This document shows positions 26,449 through 35,091 of a stretch of 64,000 nt of DNA, piece by piece. The stretch spans positions 720,191 to 784,190 of the forward strand of contig CBDDLH010000015.1 of assembly GCA_965230565.1 (NCBI GenBank). The letters run 5' to 3'. Position numbers and translations under genes: made by a program. The notes below the pieces were generated by a model, which was not told where the DNA came from, ran no database searches, and saw nothing but the letters and a program-made list of their open reading frames with translations. Source of the stretch: BCD1 sp965230565 (GTDB lineage: Bacteria > Bacteroidota > Bacteroidia > Chitinophagales > Saprospiraceae). Each line of letters opens with the position of its first letter. The stretch's first letter is position 1.

Positions 26449-26534
26449 TTAACCACAGGGATCACTGAGACGGCACAGGGTTCTCAGAGTTACCTTAGTG
26501 TGCTCTGTGCCTTCCCAGTGGACTCTGTGGTTAA
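26449..26534. repeat. Imperfect palindromic intergenic repeat
   Basis: TTAACCACAGGGATCACTGA to GGCACAGGG (26449-26480) pairs imperfectly with CTCTGTGCC to TCTGTGGTTAA (26503-26534). The stem is about 30 bases. It lies between the converging quinone oxidoreductase and M48-like genes. It probably belongs to the same dispersed family as 18841-18918. Confidence 0.7.
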
Positions 26535-26578
26535 AAAATAACTTGCCATCTCTGAAAATATTCCGGATAGAACAGAAA

Positions 26579-27511
26579 CTAAAGTAATATCCCGCAGTGA
26601 TCACAGGAGATAGCGTTTTTTCGGATCTTACTTCCGCAGTTATAACAAGTATTCTCCTGGGGAGGTAATAATTTGAATTCCGTTTTTCGTTCCAATACCC
26701 GTTGGTAATCCCCGGAGTCGATCCATTTATATAATTCATTCGTACGGTCGATGGTCCAGTGCTGATCTCCAAACATGAGACTGATGTACTTAATCGCTTT
26801 ATTATAACCACCGGCCTCAAAACCCTGGTAGCTTTTGGCCTGGCGCACGAAATGTTCCGTATTAAATTGATCGTAGTGCGTATTCGGTAAACCGGCAATC
26901 TTGGAGAGAGCTGAAGTAGCAGCATCTATACTCTGGCAAGCCAGTAATCCCGCACGATCGGCCGTATATTCCGCCATTCTTTTCCAGTTGAGCAAGGCTA
27001 TTTGTAACCCCATGGAAATTAAAGAACTCAACCCCAGTGTAGCACCTGCGAATATATCACTCAACAGCGGCAGCACTGCTCCAATCTCATAATACAATAC
27101 GTGTTTGCTCTTAATATGCCCGATCTCCCTGCCTATGACAAATAAAAGTTCTTCCTCGTCAAAACTTTCAATACTGCCGTGGCTGAGAGAAATGATCGGA
27201 TGCTCTACTCCGGTCGTAAAACCCTGTAGTTCATCATCACTCCGGTAAATGTAAACATCAGGAGCGGAAGTCAAATTCAAAATCTCCAGGGCCTTTTCAA
27301 AAATCGCATAAACACCGGGAAAACTGGCAGGAGAGACACTGATATTGCTACCGGTTATTTGAATGGTGAAAATTTTCTCAATACCGTATTCGTGAAACTT
27401 TCTCACAACGGTATCAATTCCCCGGGTGGCTTGCAGTGCATCCAGGGCTTTTTGATCATAGGGGTGTTCGTATTCTCCGGGGGCTAAGTTGTGGAGGATT
27501 TTGTGGTCCAT
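26579..27511 (-). CDS. M48-like metalloprotease homologue with C-terminal zinc ribbon, altered HExxH
   Basis: A 310-residue protein of the M48/Ste24-like type. The zinc motif normally HExxH reads GREIGH in LLFVIGREIGHIKSKHVLYY, so the first His is Arg (AGG codon, two changes from His). The downstream acidic ligand region EYTADRAGLLA is kept. Two hydrophobic stretches (VLPLLSDIFAGATLGLSSLI) may associate with the membrane. The C-terminus is a zinc ribbon, CYNCGSKIRKNAISCDHCG. No signal peptide. Either a pseudo-protease or a subfamily with a different metal site. Degenerate heptamers lie about 50 bases upstream of the start codon. Confidence 0.75.
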   Translation of the reverse strand: MDHKILHNLAPGEYEHPYDQKALDALQATRGIDTVVRKFHEYGIEKIFTIQITGSNISVSPASFPGVYAIFEKALEILNLTSAPDVYIYRSDDELQGFTTGVEHPIISLSHGSIESFDEEELLFVIGREIGHIKSKHVLYYEIGAVLPLLSDIFAGATLGLSSLISMGLQIALLNWKRMAEYTADRAGLLACQSIDAATSALSKIAGLPNTHYDQFNTEHFVRQAKSYQGFEAGGYNKAIKYISLMFGDQHWTIDRTNELYKWIDSGDYQRVLERKTEFKLLPPQENTCYNCGSKIRKNAISCDHCGILL

Positions 27512-27559
27512 AATCCAGGGTTGTGGTGTGAAAAATTGTTTGGTAAAGATAGATAATTC

Positions 27560-27600
27560 GGTTGCAGGTTCCTAGTTACTGGTTACTGGTTTATTGGTTT
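27560..27600. repeat. Degenerate heptamer repeat upstream of the M48-like gene
   Basis: TTGCAGG, TTCCTAG, TTACTGG, TTACTGG and TTATTGG units follow each other at heptamer spacing in the 5' leader region of the M48-like gene. Confidence 0.55.
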
Positions 27601-27739
27601 TTATACGAAAGAGCTAAGTTTGCCGTCGAAAACTTAATTCATTTTTAATTGAGAAATGGAGACATAGACCGGGGAATTGCATCTGGCAGGATGGATGCTC
27701 AGCTAATTAGTTTTTAAGATGTGGATTTTCAATTTTATA

Positions 27740-27778
27740 TAAAAAATCAGGGCCTAACCGGGAAGTCAGGCCCTGATT
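27740..27778 (-). terminator. Rho-independent terminator of the M23 peptidase gene
   Basis: AATCAGGGCCT (27745-27755) and AGGCCCTGATT (27768-27778) form a perfect 11-bp stem; on the minus strand it is followed by a T-run. It lies 70 bases past the stop of the M23 gene. Confidence 0.85.
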
Positions 27779-27847
27779 GATGCAATTAGTATGGAGTGTA
27801 AAAATTCACTGCGTTCATTTTTTACTCAGGTTGAAACCTGTGCTACG

Positions 27848-28558
27848 CTAGGGTTGTAAAAATGATGCGGGATCTACGTATTCGCCATTTTTGATCACTT
27901 CGTAATGGAGGTGGGGTGCGGTGGATGCTCCGGTATTGCCAACTGCTCCTATGACATCTCCTTTTTCGACTTGCTGCCCTACTTTCACATCAATTTTGGA
28001 CATGTGGCAATAGGCTGATTCATACGCTTCATCGTGTTTGATGACAACCTTCAAACCATTGAGGCCATCCTCTTTTGCAAAAACAATTTCTCCTCCGCTG
28101 GTGGCTAGAATAGCTGTCCCGGTCGGAGCTTTGATATCAATACCGCGATGGAGTTTCTTCTCCTTGGTAAAAGGATGCATGCGCATACCGTAATCGCTGG
28201 TAATTTTAAACTCTCCTTTTAAAGGAGCAATACTCGGCGGATCATTTTGAACCGCCTGAGAAACGGAAATGCTGAAAATCAAAACAAGTAATGTAAGAAC
28301 GGGTAATTTCTTCATGATAAAATATTTGTTTTTGATAGATAATAAAGTTTGTTGTTCAATTTTTTCAAATTCACCCGCACCAAACCGGTTAAAGGCATTG
28401 TCCATGGCTTCCTGGAAAGTAAAACCTTCCTCCATAAACTCTTCTACGGAAGTGCAAAGGTGATCGAGGAGTTCTTCCTGCAAAGGCTCATACTTCAATT
28501 GGCTTTCCTCCAGCCTGAGTTGCACGAGCATGGTTTGATTTTCAGATAACGGCATCAT
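27848..28558 (-). CDS. Permease-prefix-type domain fused to M23 (LytM) endopeptidase
   Basis: A 236-residue protein. Residues 1-75 are helical (LEESQLKYEPLQEELLDHL, then SVEEFMEEGFTFQEAMDNAF) and resemble the cytoplasmic helical prefix that usually precedes permease or anti-sigma-like proteins. One TM helix follows (LPVLTLLVLIFSISVSQAV, about 84-102). The periplasmic M23 domain has LHRGIDIKAPTGT and the HLHYEV zinc motif, plus the middle His in YCHMSKI. M23 enzymes cut peptidoglycan cross-links. All zinc ligands seem present, so it should be active. It sits 26 bases past the PadR regulator gene, from which it is probably co-transcribed. Confidence 0.85.
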   Translation of the reverse strand: MMPLSENQTMLVQLRLEESQLKYEPLQEELLDHLCTSVEEFMEEGFTFQEAMDNAFNRFGAGEFEKIEQQTLLSIKNKYFIMKKLPVLTLLVLIFSISVSQAVQNDPPSIAPLKGEFKITSDYGMRMHPFTKEKKLHRGIDIKAPTGTAILATSGGEIVFAKEDGLNGLKVVIKHDEAYESAYCHMSKIDVKVGQQVEKGDVIGAVGNTGASTAPHLHYEVIKNGEYVDPASFLQP

Positions 28559-28584
28559 TTTTTGTCAATTTTTTGGCATTGGCG

Positions 28585-28938
28585 TTAACCAATACTTTTG
28601 GCAGGATTGATTTTTCCAGGATTTAAGATCAATTGCATCATCTGCACAAATTCCTGGAACTCTCTCACTTTATCAGCGGAGGCTTTGTTACCGGAAGGCG
28701 TCAGAGAATAATATTTACGGACACGCTTGCCGATGCTCTCCTTTTCGGTCACCAGGAAACCATCTTTTTCCAGTTTGTGTAAGGTCGGATACAGCGCCCC
28801 TTCCGTTAATTCCAATTCACCATCGGTAAGCTGCCTGACGTGTCGGGTGATTTCATAACCGTACATACGGCCGTTTTCCGCCAGCAGCTTTAATACGATG
28901 GTTTTTAATGTTCCTTTTACGAGTTCTTTTGAATACAT
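28585..28938 (-). CDS. PadR family transcriptional regulator
   Basis: A 117-residue winged-helix protein starting MYSKELVKGTLKTIVLKLL. It has the PadR core YGYEITRHVRQLTDGELELTEGALYPTLHKLEKDGFL and the wing VRKYYSLTPSG. PadR proteins repress nearby genes and respond to small molecules or envelope stress. It is the first gene of a two-gene unit with the M23 protein. The start at 28938 is preferred to 28983 because a TATCTTTG -7 box lies at 28943-28950 and the family starts here. Probably autoregulatory. Confidence 0.9.
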   Translation of the reverse strand: MYSKELVKGTLKTIVLKLLAENGRMYGYEITRHVRQLTDGELELTEGALYPTLHKLEKDGFLVTEKESIGKRVRKYYSLTPSGNKASADKVREFQEFVQMMQLILNPGKINPAKSIG

Positions 28939-28942
28939 AAGA

Positions 28943-28950
28943 CAAAGATA
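28943..28950 (-). promoter_or_regulatory. TAnnTTTG -7 box of the padR-M23 operon
   Basis: TATCTTTG on the minus strand lies five bases upstream of the chosen PadR start codon, which implies a leaderless or very short leader transcript. No clear -33 element found. Confidence 0.45.
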
Positions 28951-28988
28951 CATAATTTTCTTAGGTATTATAATTTCGGGCAAAAAAA

Positions 28989-29027
28989 TACCGCGAATGG
29001 ATGAATTTTAACATTTTCCATTCGCGG
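28989..29027 (-). terminator. Hairpin downstream of the PIG-L gene
   Basis: CCGCGAATGGA and TCCATTCGCGG form an 11-bp stem around a 15-base AT-rich loop, followed on the minus strand by GTATTTTTTT. It lies between the PIG-L stop (29143) and padR and probably ends the PIG-L transcript. Confidence 0.65.
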
Positions 29028-29142
29028 TGTTTACTTCGACAAGGTGTCGCCTTCCCACGCTAAGGCAGGACAAAGGCAAAACCTTGGAAATTCTATCCTC
29101 TACTTCTTCATTCTAAATTTTTCATTTTGCATTCTACATTCC

Positions 29143-30345
29143 CTAGGGCTTTTCCTGCTTACCAATAGAGATCATATTGGCAAACAAACGAAACGCTCCC
29201 GGAACTCCTGCAGGCAACTCCCGGAAAAAGGATAATCCGGTATAAATGTAATACCCTTCCCCATATTTGGCTACCAGTAAACCTCCGTCTTTTGGATCCT
29301 CACCCGGATCGTTGGAAGACAAAATCGCCGTATAATGATCATCCCATTCATTCGGATAATACAATCCATGCTCCTGAACCCAGCCTTTAAAATCATCCTT
29401 GCTCAACCTGTTAGGAAAGTTCAGCACCTCATGTTCCGGTGCGAGGAAACGCATTTCTGATTCTTCAACAGTTACCCGGTCACGAGATAATTTAAACGGA
29501 TATGGTCCGATCTCTTCAGAAGGTACCTTCGGCCGTCTGCTGGTATTGTACTGCACGATCAAAGTACCGCCATTATTCACATATTCCAGCAATTTAGGGT
29601 TCTGGAACTTAATTCGCTCATTAGTATTATAAGCCCGGATTCCCACAATAACAGCATCAAACTTACTCAGATTTTCAACAGAAACCTCCCCATCCTCAAG
29701 CATAGTCACATTATAACCGATCTGACGGAGAGCGGTAGGAACTTTATCTCCGGCACCCATGATGTAGGCCACATTATCTCCTTCTTTTCTTAAATCAATC
29801 CGGACTGCTTTTGCACTTGCATCGCGGTAGATCGTTTGTTTCGGAATATGATCGTAATCGATGGTAATAACTTCGTCGGTGTAAACCGCTTCCCCGATAC
29901 GGACCATAGGCAAAATGAAATTCTCATCCTGTTCATTAGGTGGGGTGACGGTAAAGGTAAAAGTTTGCTCTTCTCCCTTTTGAGCAAGGTTTACAGGAAA
30001 GTTTGCAGGCTCCACTGTCCATTTTTCCCCATAACACAACTCCACGGTACCTTCCACATTATCCTTTCCGGCTTTAACAGTTACCTGAATTTTCTGAGGT
30101 TCATCAGAAGCAAATAAATAAACTTCATCACTCAATCCCGCAGCCACCGGCTGGGTAATCTCAAAAGGATTGAAAACCTCCCCATCAACCGGGTCTCTGA
30201 ATTTGTGAACTATAGTTTCTTCAAAAGGAATGGAAACACCTTGAATACTCAACACGTACCGGATCTTAAACTCCCTGGGTGTTTCCGGCAATCCACGAAG
30301 CTTTTGGTCAGAGACCTTGAATCGTCCGAGTGTACCCTTTCTCAT
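29143..30345 (-). CDS. PIG-L family protein, C-terminal part (frameshifted)
   Basis: About 390 residues that continue the PIG-L gene: beta-rich NEW3/Ig-like segments (VTVKAGKDNVEGTVELCY, FTFTVTPPNEQDENFILPM), then a Rossmann-like glutamine-amidotransferase-type domain (YIMGAGDKVPTALRQIGYNV, KFDAVIVGIRAYN, EYVNNGGTLIVQYN). The usual large Bacteroidota protein has all of these in one chain of about 830 residues. Real continuity begins at KGTLGRFKVSDQ; the nominal start codon (MRKG) is created by the frameshift overlap. Confidence 0.8.
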   Translation of the reverse strand: MRKGTLGRFKVSDQKLRGLPETPREFKIRYVLSIQGVSIPFEETIVHKFRDPVDGEVFNPFEITQPVAAGLSDEVYLFASDEPQKIQVTVKAGKDNVEGTVELCYGEKWTVEPANFPVNLAQKGEEQTFTFTVTPPNEQDENFILPMVRIGEAVYTDEVITIDYDHIPKQTIYRDASAKAVRIDLRKEGDNVAYIMGAGDKVPTALRQIGYNVTMLEDGEVSVENLSKFDAVIVGIRAYNTNERIKFQNPKLLEYVNNGGTLIVQYNTSRRPKVPSEEIGPYPFKLSRDRVTVEESEMRFLAPEHEVLNFPNRLSKDDFKGWVQEHGLYYPNEWDDHYTAILSSNDPGEDPKDGGLLVAKYGEGYYIYTGLSFFRELPAGVPGAFRLFANMISIGKQEKP

Positions 30346-31660
30346 TTAACCAATATGGATTGGACAAGGGCATATCAGCAGGTAAGGTTATTGTCTTTTC
30401 CAGCTTATTTTCCTGGTTGTAACCCAGTTGAATTCCTGCTTCGACACTTTCCTCCATCGGCAGAATAGCTACGGTTTCCAATTCCACCTCAATAGGAGAT
30501 CTGTTGGTAAACTCCATACTGATATTCACCTCCTGGCCAGGTGTAGCAGAGGCCTCACTCGTAACTGCTTCCACATAAAGTGCCAAACAGGCTTTAATCA
30601 CCTGTTGAATTTCAGCAAGTTTCACTCTTTTCCAGTATCCGTCTTCAAGATTTATGATAAGGTCTCTGGCCTCCAATAATTGAGGTACACTAAGGTGAGG
30701 CTGATCAAAGCGGAAGTTCTTTTCCACCCGGGCGAGAATTTTTCCAACGGCTTCTCCCTTCTTAACTCTTGTCCAGGTAGTATTAATGCCTTCAAAAGGA
30801 TCGCTGCTTTTGGGCATATCTCCTTTTAGTAGTTCCAGATACTCATCCATGGAGCCACGGCTACCTGTCACCCCAAATCCCTGGCATTTATGCTGACTGC
30901 GGCTCAAAGCAGCAATTTCTGTATTGGATTTTCCCAGCACAGGATAATAAACACCTACATCCACGGAAATCAAATTAGATTTATCCGCTTTCTCAAAATT
31001 CTCACGACTTCCGTAAAACCACCAGGAAGTATTCATAAATATCCTGCTGGGTTTCCAGGTATCGGTATATGCTAACTGTTCCGGATAAGCTGTTGGGTCT
31101 CCCGCCAGGGAAAATGCTTCCAGCCCAATAATGGCTGACCCTGTATGGTGTCCATGGGTTCTTCCGGGTGTTCGGTGATCGAAGCGATTGATGATAATAT
31201 CCGGTTGCAAATTCCGGATAGCCCAGACAGCGTCAGATAAGATTTCATCCTTGTCCCAGATGTTAAAGGTTTCATCCGGATGTTTGGAATAACCAAAATC
31301 GTTGGCCCGGCTGAAACGCTGGTCTCCACCATCAATCCGGCGGGCAGCAAGTAACTCCTGAGTTCTCAGCAAACCAAGTAATTCCTGGATTTCTGTACCG
31401 ATGAGATTTTGACCACCATCTCCCCTTGTCAGGGAAAGGTAGGTCGTTTGCGCTTTTTTATGATTGGCCAGCCAGGAGATCAATCGGGTATTCTCATCAT
31501 CAGGATGTGCCGCAACATATAGGGCAGAACCAAGAAAATTGAGTTTTTGAATACCTTCGTAAATCTCTGAAGATGTCCATTTTTCAGGTGTTTGTGCATT
31601 TAAAGTGAATACACAGGCAATCGCTAGGATCAAAGTCAATAAATAGGGTGATCTGGTCAT
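30308..31660 (-). CDS. PIG-L family deacetylase, N-terminal part (frameshifted)
   Basis: A signal peptide (YLLTLILAIACVFTLNAQ) precedes a PIG-L/LmbE fold with the zinc motif AAHPDDE and the second metal site GRTHGHHTGS. Family enzymes remove N-acetyl groups from sugar conjugates. Domain ends near residue 300; the rest is beta-rich linker. At its C-terminus NPYWLNEKG drifts into YTRTIQGL and stops. Deleting one base of the CCC at 30335-30337 (GGG on the coding strand) restores NEKGTLGRFKVSDQ and joins it to 29143-30345. The complete gene is 29143-31660 (about 838 residues). Exported, periplasmic or outer-membrane side. Confidence 0.85.
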   Translation of the reverse strand: MTRSPYLLTLILAIACVFTLNAQTPEKWTSSEIYEGIQKLNFLGSALYVAAHPDDENTRLISWLANHKKAQTTYLSLTRGDGGQNLIGTEIQELLGLLRTQELLAARRIDGGDQRFSRANDFGYSKHPDETFNIWDKDEILSDAVWAIRNLQPDIIINRFDHRTPGRTHGHHTGSAIIGLEAFSLAGDPTAYPEQLAYTDTWKPSRIFMNTSWWFYGSRENFEKADKSNLISVDVGVYYPVLGKSNTEIAALSRSQHKCQGFGVTGSRGSMDEYLELLKGDMPKSSDPFEGINTTWTRVKKGEAVGKILARVEKNFRFDQPHLSVPQLLEARDLIINLEDGYWKRVKLAEIQQVIKACLALYVEAVTSEASATPGQEVNISMEFTNRSPIEVELETVAILPMEESVEAGIQLGYNQENKLEKTITLPADMPLSNPYWLNEKGYTRTIQGL

Positions 31661-32035
31661 GTTAGTGGATTTTTGATAGTCAGAATCAAGAAGTTTGATG
31701 TCCCGATATTTTATTCCTGTTATTTAAATTTATAAAATCATGCTCCCACAAAGGCTGTAGGAATTGCATAATAGATTCAACAAGGGAAACAAAGATATGG
31801 TTTTGTACCCTAAGGAAAAAAGGATAAAGGGAATAAGGGAACAATAAAAGAGATTAGGGTAGAATTGAAAAGTGGAATAATTCCTCACTTTTTATCATTC
31901 AAATTGCAACCTGGTTGTTCTTAAATTTTCCTGTTATTTTATCATCGTTCCCTTGTTACCTTTTTTCCTCGTTCCCTTTTAAATACTTATCTTTAGGCAA
32001 AAGCATATTATACACAAAAGTAAGCCTGAAAGGAT
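31661..32035. other. Intergenic region between PIG-L and PEP-synthase-like genes
   Basis: Divergent, AT-rich gap of 375 bases. It contains an imperfect inverted repeat: AAGGAAAAAAGGATAAAGGG to AAGGGAACAAT at 31811-31844 against CGTTCCCTTGTTACC to TTCCC at 31946-31978. No ORF is convincing. TATCTTTA near 31988 could be the -7 box for the gene at 32036. Confidence 0.45.
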
Positions 32036-34843
32036 ATGATACATAGGGAAAAACTGCTGCAATCTTTCATGAATCGCGAGAGTAAACACCGCGATATTTA
32101 TCATGACATGATGCCTTTTAAAGTCAAGGAAATCCTGTTGGTTGCCAATCTGTACGATGCCTTTTTCATTGAACGGGAAGGTCGTTTCTCCGAGATCATG
32201 TTGTATGATTACGGTAATATGAATCTATCCTCTTTCCCGAGGATTACCGGGGTATCGACCAAAGATGAAGTCTTTGAGCAACTGGAAGAAAAGAACGTCG
32301 ACATGGTAATCGTGATGGTGGGATTAAATACCATGCGGCCCTTGAGTATCAGTAAAAAGATCAAGGAGTATTTTCCTGACATGCCGGTCTTTGTATTATT
32401 GAACAATAACCAGAACGTAACCTTTTTCCAGCGGTATCATGGTAAAAATGTATTTGACCAATTGTTTGTTTGGAATGGTGAATCCAGGATATTTTTCGCC
32501 ATGATCAAATACCTGGAAGATCTCAAAAATGCGAAAAACGATACCAAAATCGCCTCTGTTAGACAAATCCTGATCGTGGAGGACTCCCCTTCTTATTACT
32601 CATCCTTCCTGACCCATTTATACCGGATCATCTACAAACAGACCAATGAGATCATCAATGATGTCAGCACAGACAATTTGTACAAGGTACTGAAATTACG
32701 AGCACGCCCCAAGATCCTGCTGGCTTCCAATTATGAAGAAGCCATGGAACTATTCCATGAATATAAAGACTTCATTTTCCTGCTGATCACGGATGTACAG
32801 TATTTCAAAAAGGGAGCCATGGATAAAGATGCAGGGTTTAAACTCATAGAAACCATCAATAAGGAAAAACCCCAGATTCCTACCATAATGCTTTCACAGG
32901 ATAAAACAAAAGGGGTAATTGCCAAGGAGAAGGGCATAACCTTTATCGATAAAAATGCTCAAAACCTGTATAAGGATCTCAAACATACGGTCACACAAAA
33001 AATCGGATTTGGCGCTTTTATTTTCAAGGACAGGGAAGAAAAGGAACTCGCAGTTGCTAAAAGCATCAAGGAATTTGAGGAATGTCTCGAAAAAGTGCCG
33101 GATGAGTCCATTCTCTTTCACGGGGAACGGGATCATTTTTCTCTATGGCTGATGGCCCGTGCAGAAATTCAATTGGCACAGGTGCTGGTGAGTAAAAAGG
33201 CCAGTGAATTTAAAAACGCTGATGAGATCAGGGAATATTTGCTGAATTCCATAAAATCCTATCGGGATGAACAGCCTTCCGGAAAGGTTGTGCCCTTTGA
33301 CCGGCAGGCCTGCAAAACGGAAGAAAATATCGTAACCCTCGCCTCCGGTTCTTATGGAGGAAAAGGCCGGGGACTTGCCTTTGTTCATTCCCTGAAAGAT
33401 AAATTTGTTTTTGAGAGAGCCGTGGAAGGCGTGAAAATCAGGATGCCTAAAACAGCTGTGATCGGAACCGATGAATTTGAATCATTCCTGGAGCGCAATA
33501 ACTTTACTTCCTTTAAAGAAGACCCGCCCTCTTATCAGGAAGTTAAAGCGCTTTTCCTTGGAGCCGAGCTTTCCGATACCTTAAATAAGCGCCTGGATGT
33601 ATTGCTGGATTGTTACACCAAACCAATAGCCATCCGGTCTTCCGGAACCTTTGAAGATAGTTTCTCCCAGCCCTTTGCGGGAATCTTTGAAACATATATT
33701 CTACCCAACAACCATCCCGATGAAAAGCTCAGACTACAACAACTACAGGATGCCATTAAACTGGTATTTGCTTCCGTATTCTCAGAAAAAGCTATCAATT
33801 ACACCCTTGCCCTGAACCAAAAACTGGGAGAAGAAAAAATGGCTATCGTGATTCAGGAGCTCGTAGGTAATCAGTTCAATGGATATTATTATCCGCATAT
33901 CAGTGGTGTTGCCCAATCCTACAACTTTTATCCTTTTGCTCACATGAAACCAGAAGAAGGATTCGTTACCGCTGCCGTAGGACTGGGAACCTATGTGGTT
34001 GAAGGGGAAGCTGCTTTCAGGTTTTCGCCCAAATACCCAAAAACGCAATTCCTTTCCCTTGAAGATCAGGTAAAATATTCCCAAACTTATTTTTATGCAG
34101 TAGATCTTAACAAGGAAGACCTGAGTCTGTTGGAAGGATCAATGTCCAGTCTGAAAAAAATTGAAGTTTACGATGCGAAGGATCATGGTTCCCTGACCCA
34201 TTGTGTATCTGTTTATGATAATAATAACCGGGCCCTTTATCCGGGACTCAAGCGGTATGGCCCAATTGTAGTGAATTTTGCCTCAATTCTGAATTATGAA
34301 TATGTGGAGCTGGCCAAAACCATAGAAATCATCCTCTCTCTCATCAGAGACGCCTTCGGGTCTCCTGTTGAAATCGAATTTGCAGTGGATCTTAACCGGG
34401 ACAAAGATGGAGATGTCTCCTTTTATATCCTACAGGTAAAACCCATTATCAGGGCTGCAGAAACTTATAGCTTTAATTTTGCAACTATACCAGAGGAAGA
34501 CATCATTCTTAATGCCGGGAAAGGTATGGGTAATGGTATAATAGACGACCTTGAAGATGTAGTATTTATCAAAAATGAGGCTTTTGACCGGGTCAGGACC
34601 GAAGAGATGGCCGAGGAAGTTGATCTGATCAATAAAAAAATGCGCAGGGAAGGCAAGCAATACATCCTTATTGGACCGGGCCGCTGGGGTACTCTCCAAT
34701 GCCAAGGTTATTACCGCGTGATCGATTTATTGGTATTCCGGTCAACTGGCCACAGATCTCCAATGCCAAGGTTATTATTGAGACCGGTCTGGAAGGATTT
34801 CCGCTGGACGCTTCCTACGGATCGCACTTTTTCCACAACCTGA
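32036..34843 (+). CDS. Receiver-like / PEP-synthase-type protein, main part (broken near its C terminus)
   Basis: A 935-codon frame. Residues 1-170 are a degenerate receiver-like fold; 175-330 are a second (RQILIVEDSPSYYSSF, LLITDVQYF) lacking an obvious phosphorylation pattern. From about 430 comes a pyruvate-phosphate-dikinase/PEP-synthase ATP-binding region (ASGSYGGKGRGLAFVHSL, IAIRSSGTFEDSFSQPFAGI, AVGLGTYVVEGE, VEIEFAVDLNRD). No swivelling phospho-His domain or PEP-binding barrel is seen. The normal C-terminal continuation after ILIGPGRWGT is lost: a 21-base segment copied from 64 bases downstream (34757-34777) is inserted at 34693-34713. Reading continues in another frame at 34699-35025. 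Cytoplasmic; probably a phospho-signal or carbohydrate-control ATP-grasp protein. Confidence 0.8.
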   Translation: MIHREKLLQSFMNRESKHRDIYHDMMPFKVKEILLVANLYDAFFIEREGRFSEIMLYDYGNMNLSSFPRITGVSTKDEVFEQLEEKNVDMVIVMVGLNTMRPLSISKKIKEYFPDMPVFVLLNNNQNVTFFQRYHGKNVFDQLFVWNGESRIFFAMIKYLEDLKNAKNDTKIASVRQILIVEDSPSYYSSFLTHLYRIIYKQTNEIINDVSTDNLYKVLKLRARPKILLASNYEEAMELFHEYKDFIFLLITDVQYFKKGAMDKDAGFKLIETINKEKPQIPTIMLSQDKTKGVIAKEKGITFIDKNAQNLYKDLKHTVTQKIGFGAFIFKDREEKELAVAKSIKEFEECLEKVPDESILFHGERDHFSLWLMARAEIQLAQVLVSKKASEFKNADEIREYLLNSIKSYRDEQPSGKVVPFDRQACKTEENIVTLASGSYGGKGRGLAFVHSLKDKFVFERAVEGVKIRMPKTAVIGTDEFESFLERNNFTSFKEDPPSYQEVKALFLGAELSDTLNKRLDVLLDCYTKPIAIRSSGTFEDSFSQPFAGIFETYILPNNHPDEKLRLQQLQDAIKLVFASVFSEKAINYTLALNQKLGEEKMAIVIQELVGNQFNGYYYPHISGVAQSYNFYPFAHMKPEEGFVTAAVGLGTYVVEGEAAFRFSPKYPKTQFLSLEDQVKYSQTYFYAVDLNKEDLSLLEGSMSSLKKIEVYDAKDHGSLTHCVSVYDNNNRALYPGLKRYGPIVVNFASILNYEYVELAKTIEIILSLIRDAFGSPVEIEFAVDLNRDKDGDVSFYILQVKPIIRAAETYSFNFATIPEEDIILNAGKGMGNGIIDDLEDVVFIKNEAFDRVRTEEMAEEVDLINKKMRREGKQYILIGPGRWGTLQCQGYYRVIDLLVFRSTGHRSPMPRLLLRPVWKDFRWTLPTDRTFSTT
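34693..34777. repeat. 21-bp direct repeat (templated duplication) that breaks the gene
   Basis: TCTCCAATGCCAAGGTTATT plus A occurs at 34693-34713 and again at 34757-34777. The second copy encodes the conserved ISNAKVII of the protein; the first copy is out of place and destroys the frame. Confidence 0.85.
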
Positions 34844-35025
34844 CCACCTTGAACATTGCCTATTTTTCTGTCTCCCACCGGCACGATGCGGATTTTATCA
34901 GTTACGACATACTTAACAGTGCTGAACTGGTGGAAGAAACGGAGTTTTTTAAACATGTCAGATTTAAGCAACCCGTACTGGTTAAAATTGATGGAAGAAA
35001 ACGTATGGCGGTGATTCACCGGTAA
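34699..35025 (+). CDS. PEP-synthase-like protein, C-terminal fragment
   Basis: From about 34720 the frame reads RDRFIGIPVNWPQISNAKVI, which is the direct continuation of GPGRWGT in intact relatives, then GSHFFHNLTTLNIAYFSVS and the end FKQPVLVKIDGRKRMAVIHR. The nominal start (MPRLLP) lies inside the duplicated segment and is not a natural start. It forms one gene with 32036-34843, interrupted by about 23 inserted bases (net frame +2). Confidence 0.75.
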   Translation: MPRLLPRDRFIGIPVNWPQISNAKVIIETGLEGFPLDASYGSHFFHNLTTLNIAYFSVSHRHDADFISYDILNSAELVEETEFFKHVRFKQPVLVKIDGRKRMAVIHR

Positions 35026-35091
35026 ATTTCAAAAATTATTCCAGGGCCATGCTTCAATGAGGGGTTCTTTACCCTCTGTTCCTGCAGGCTT

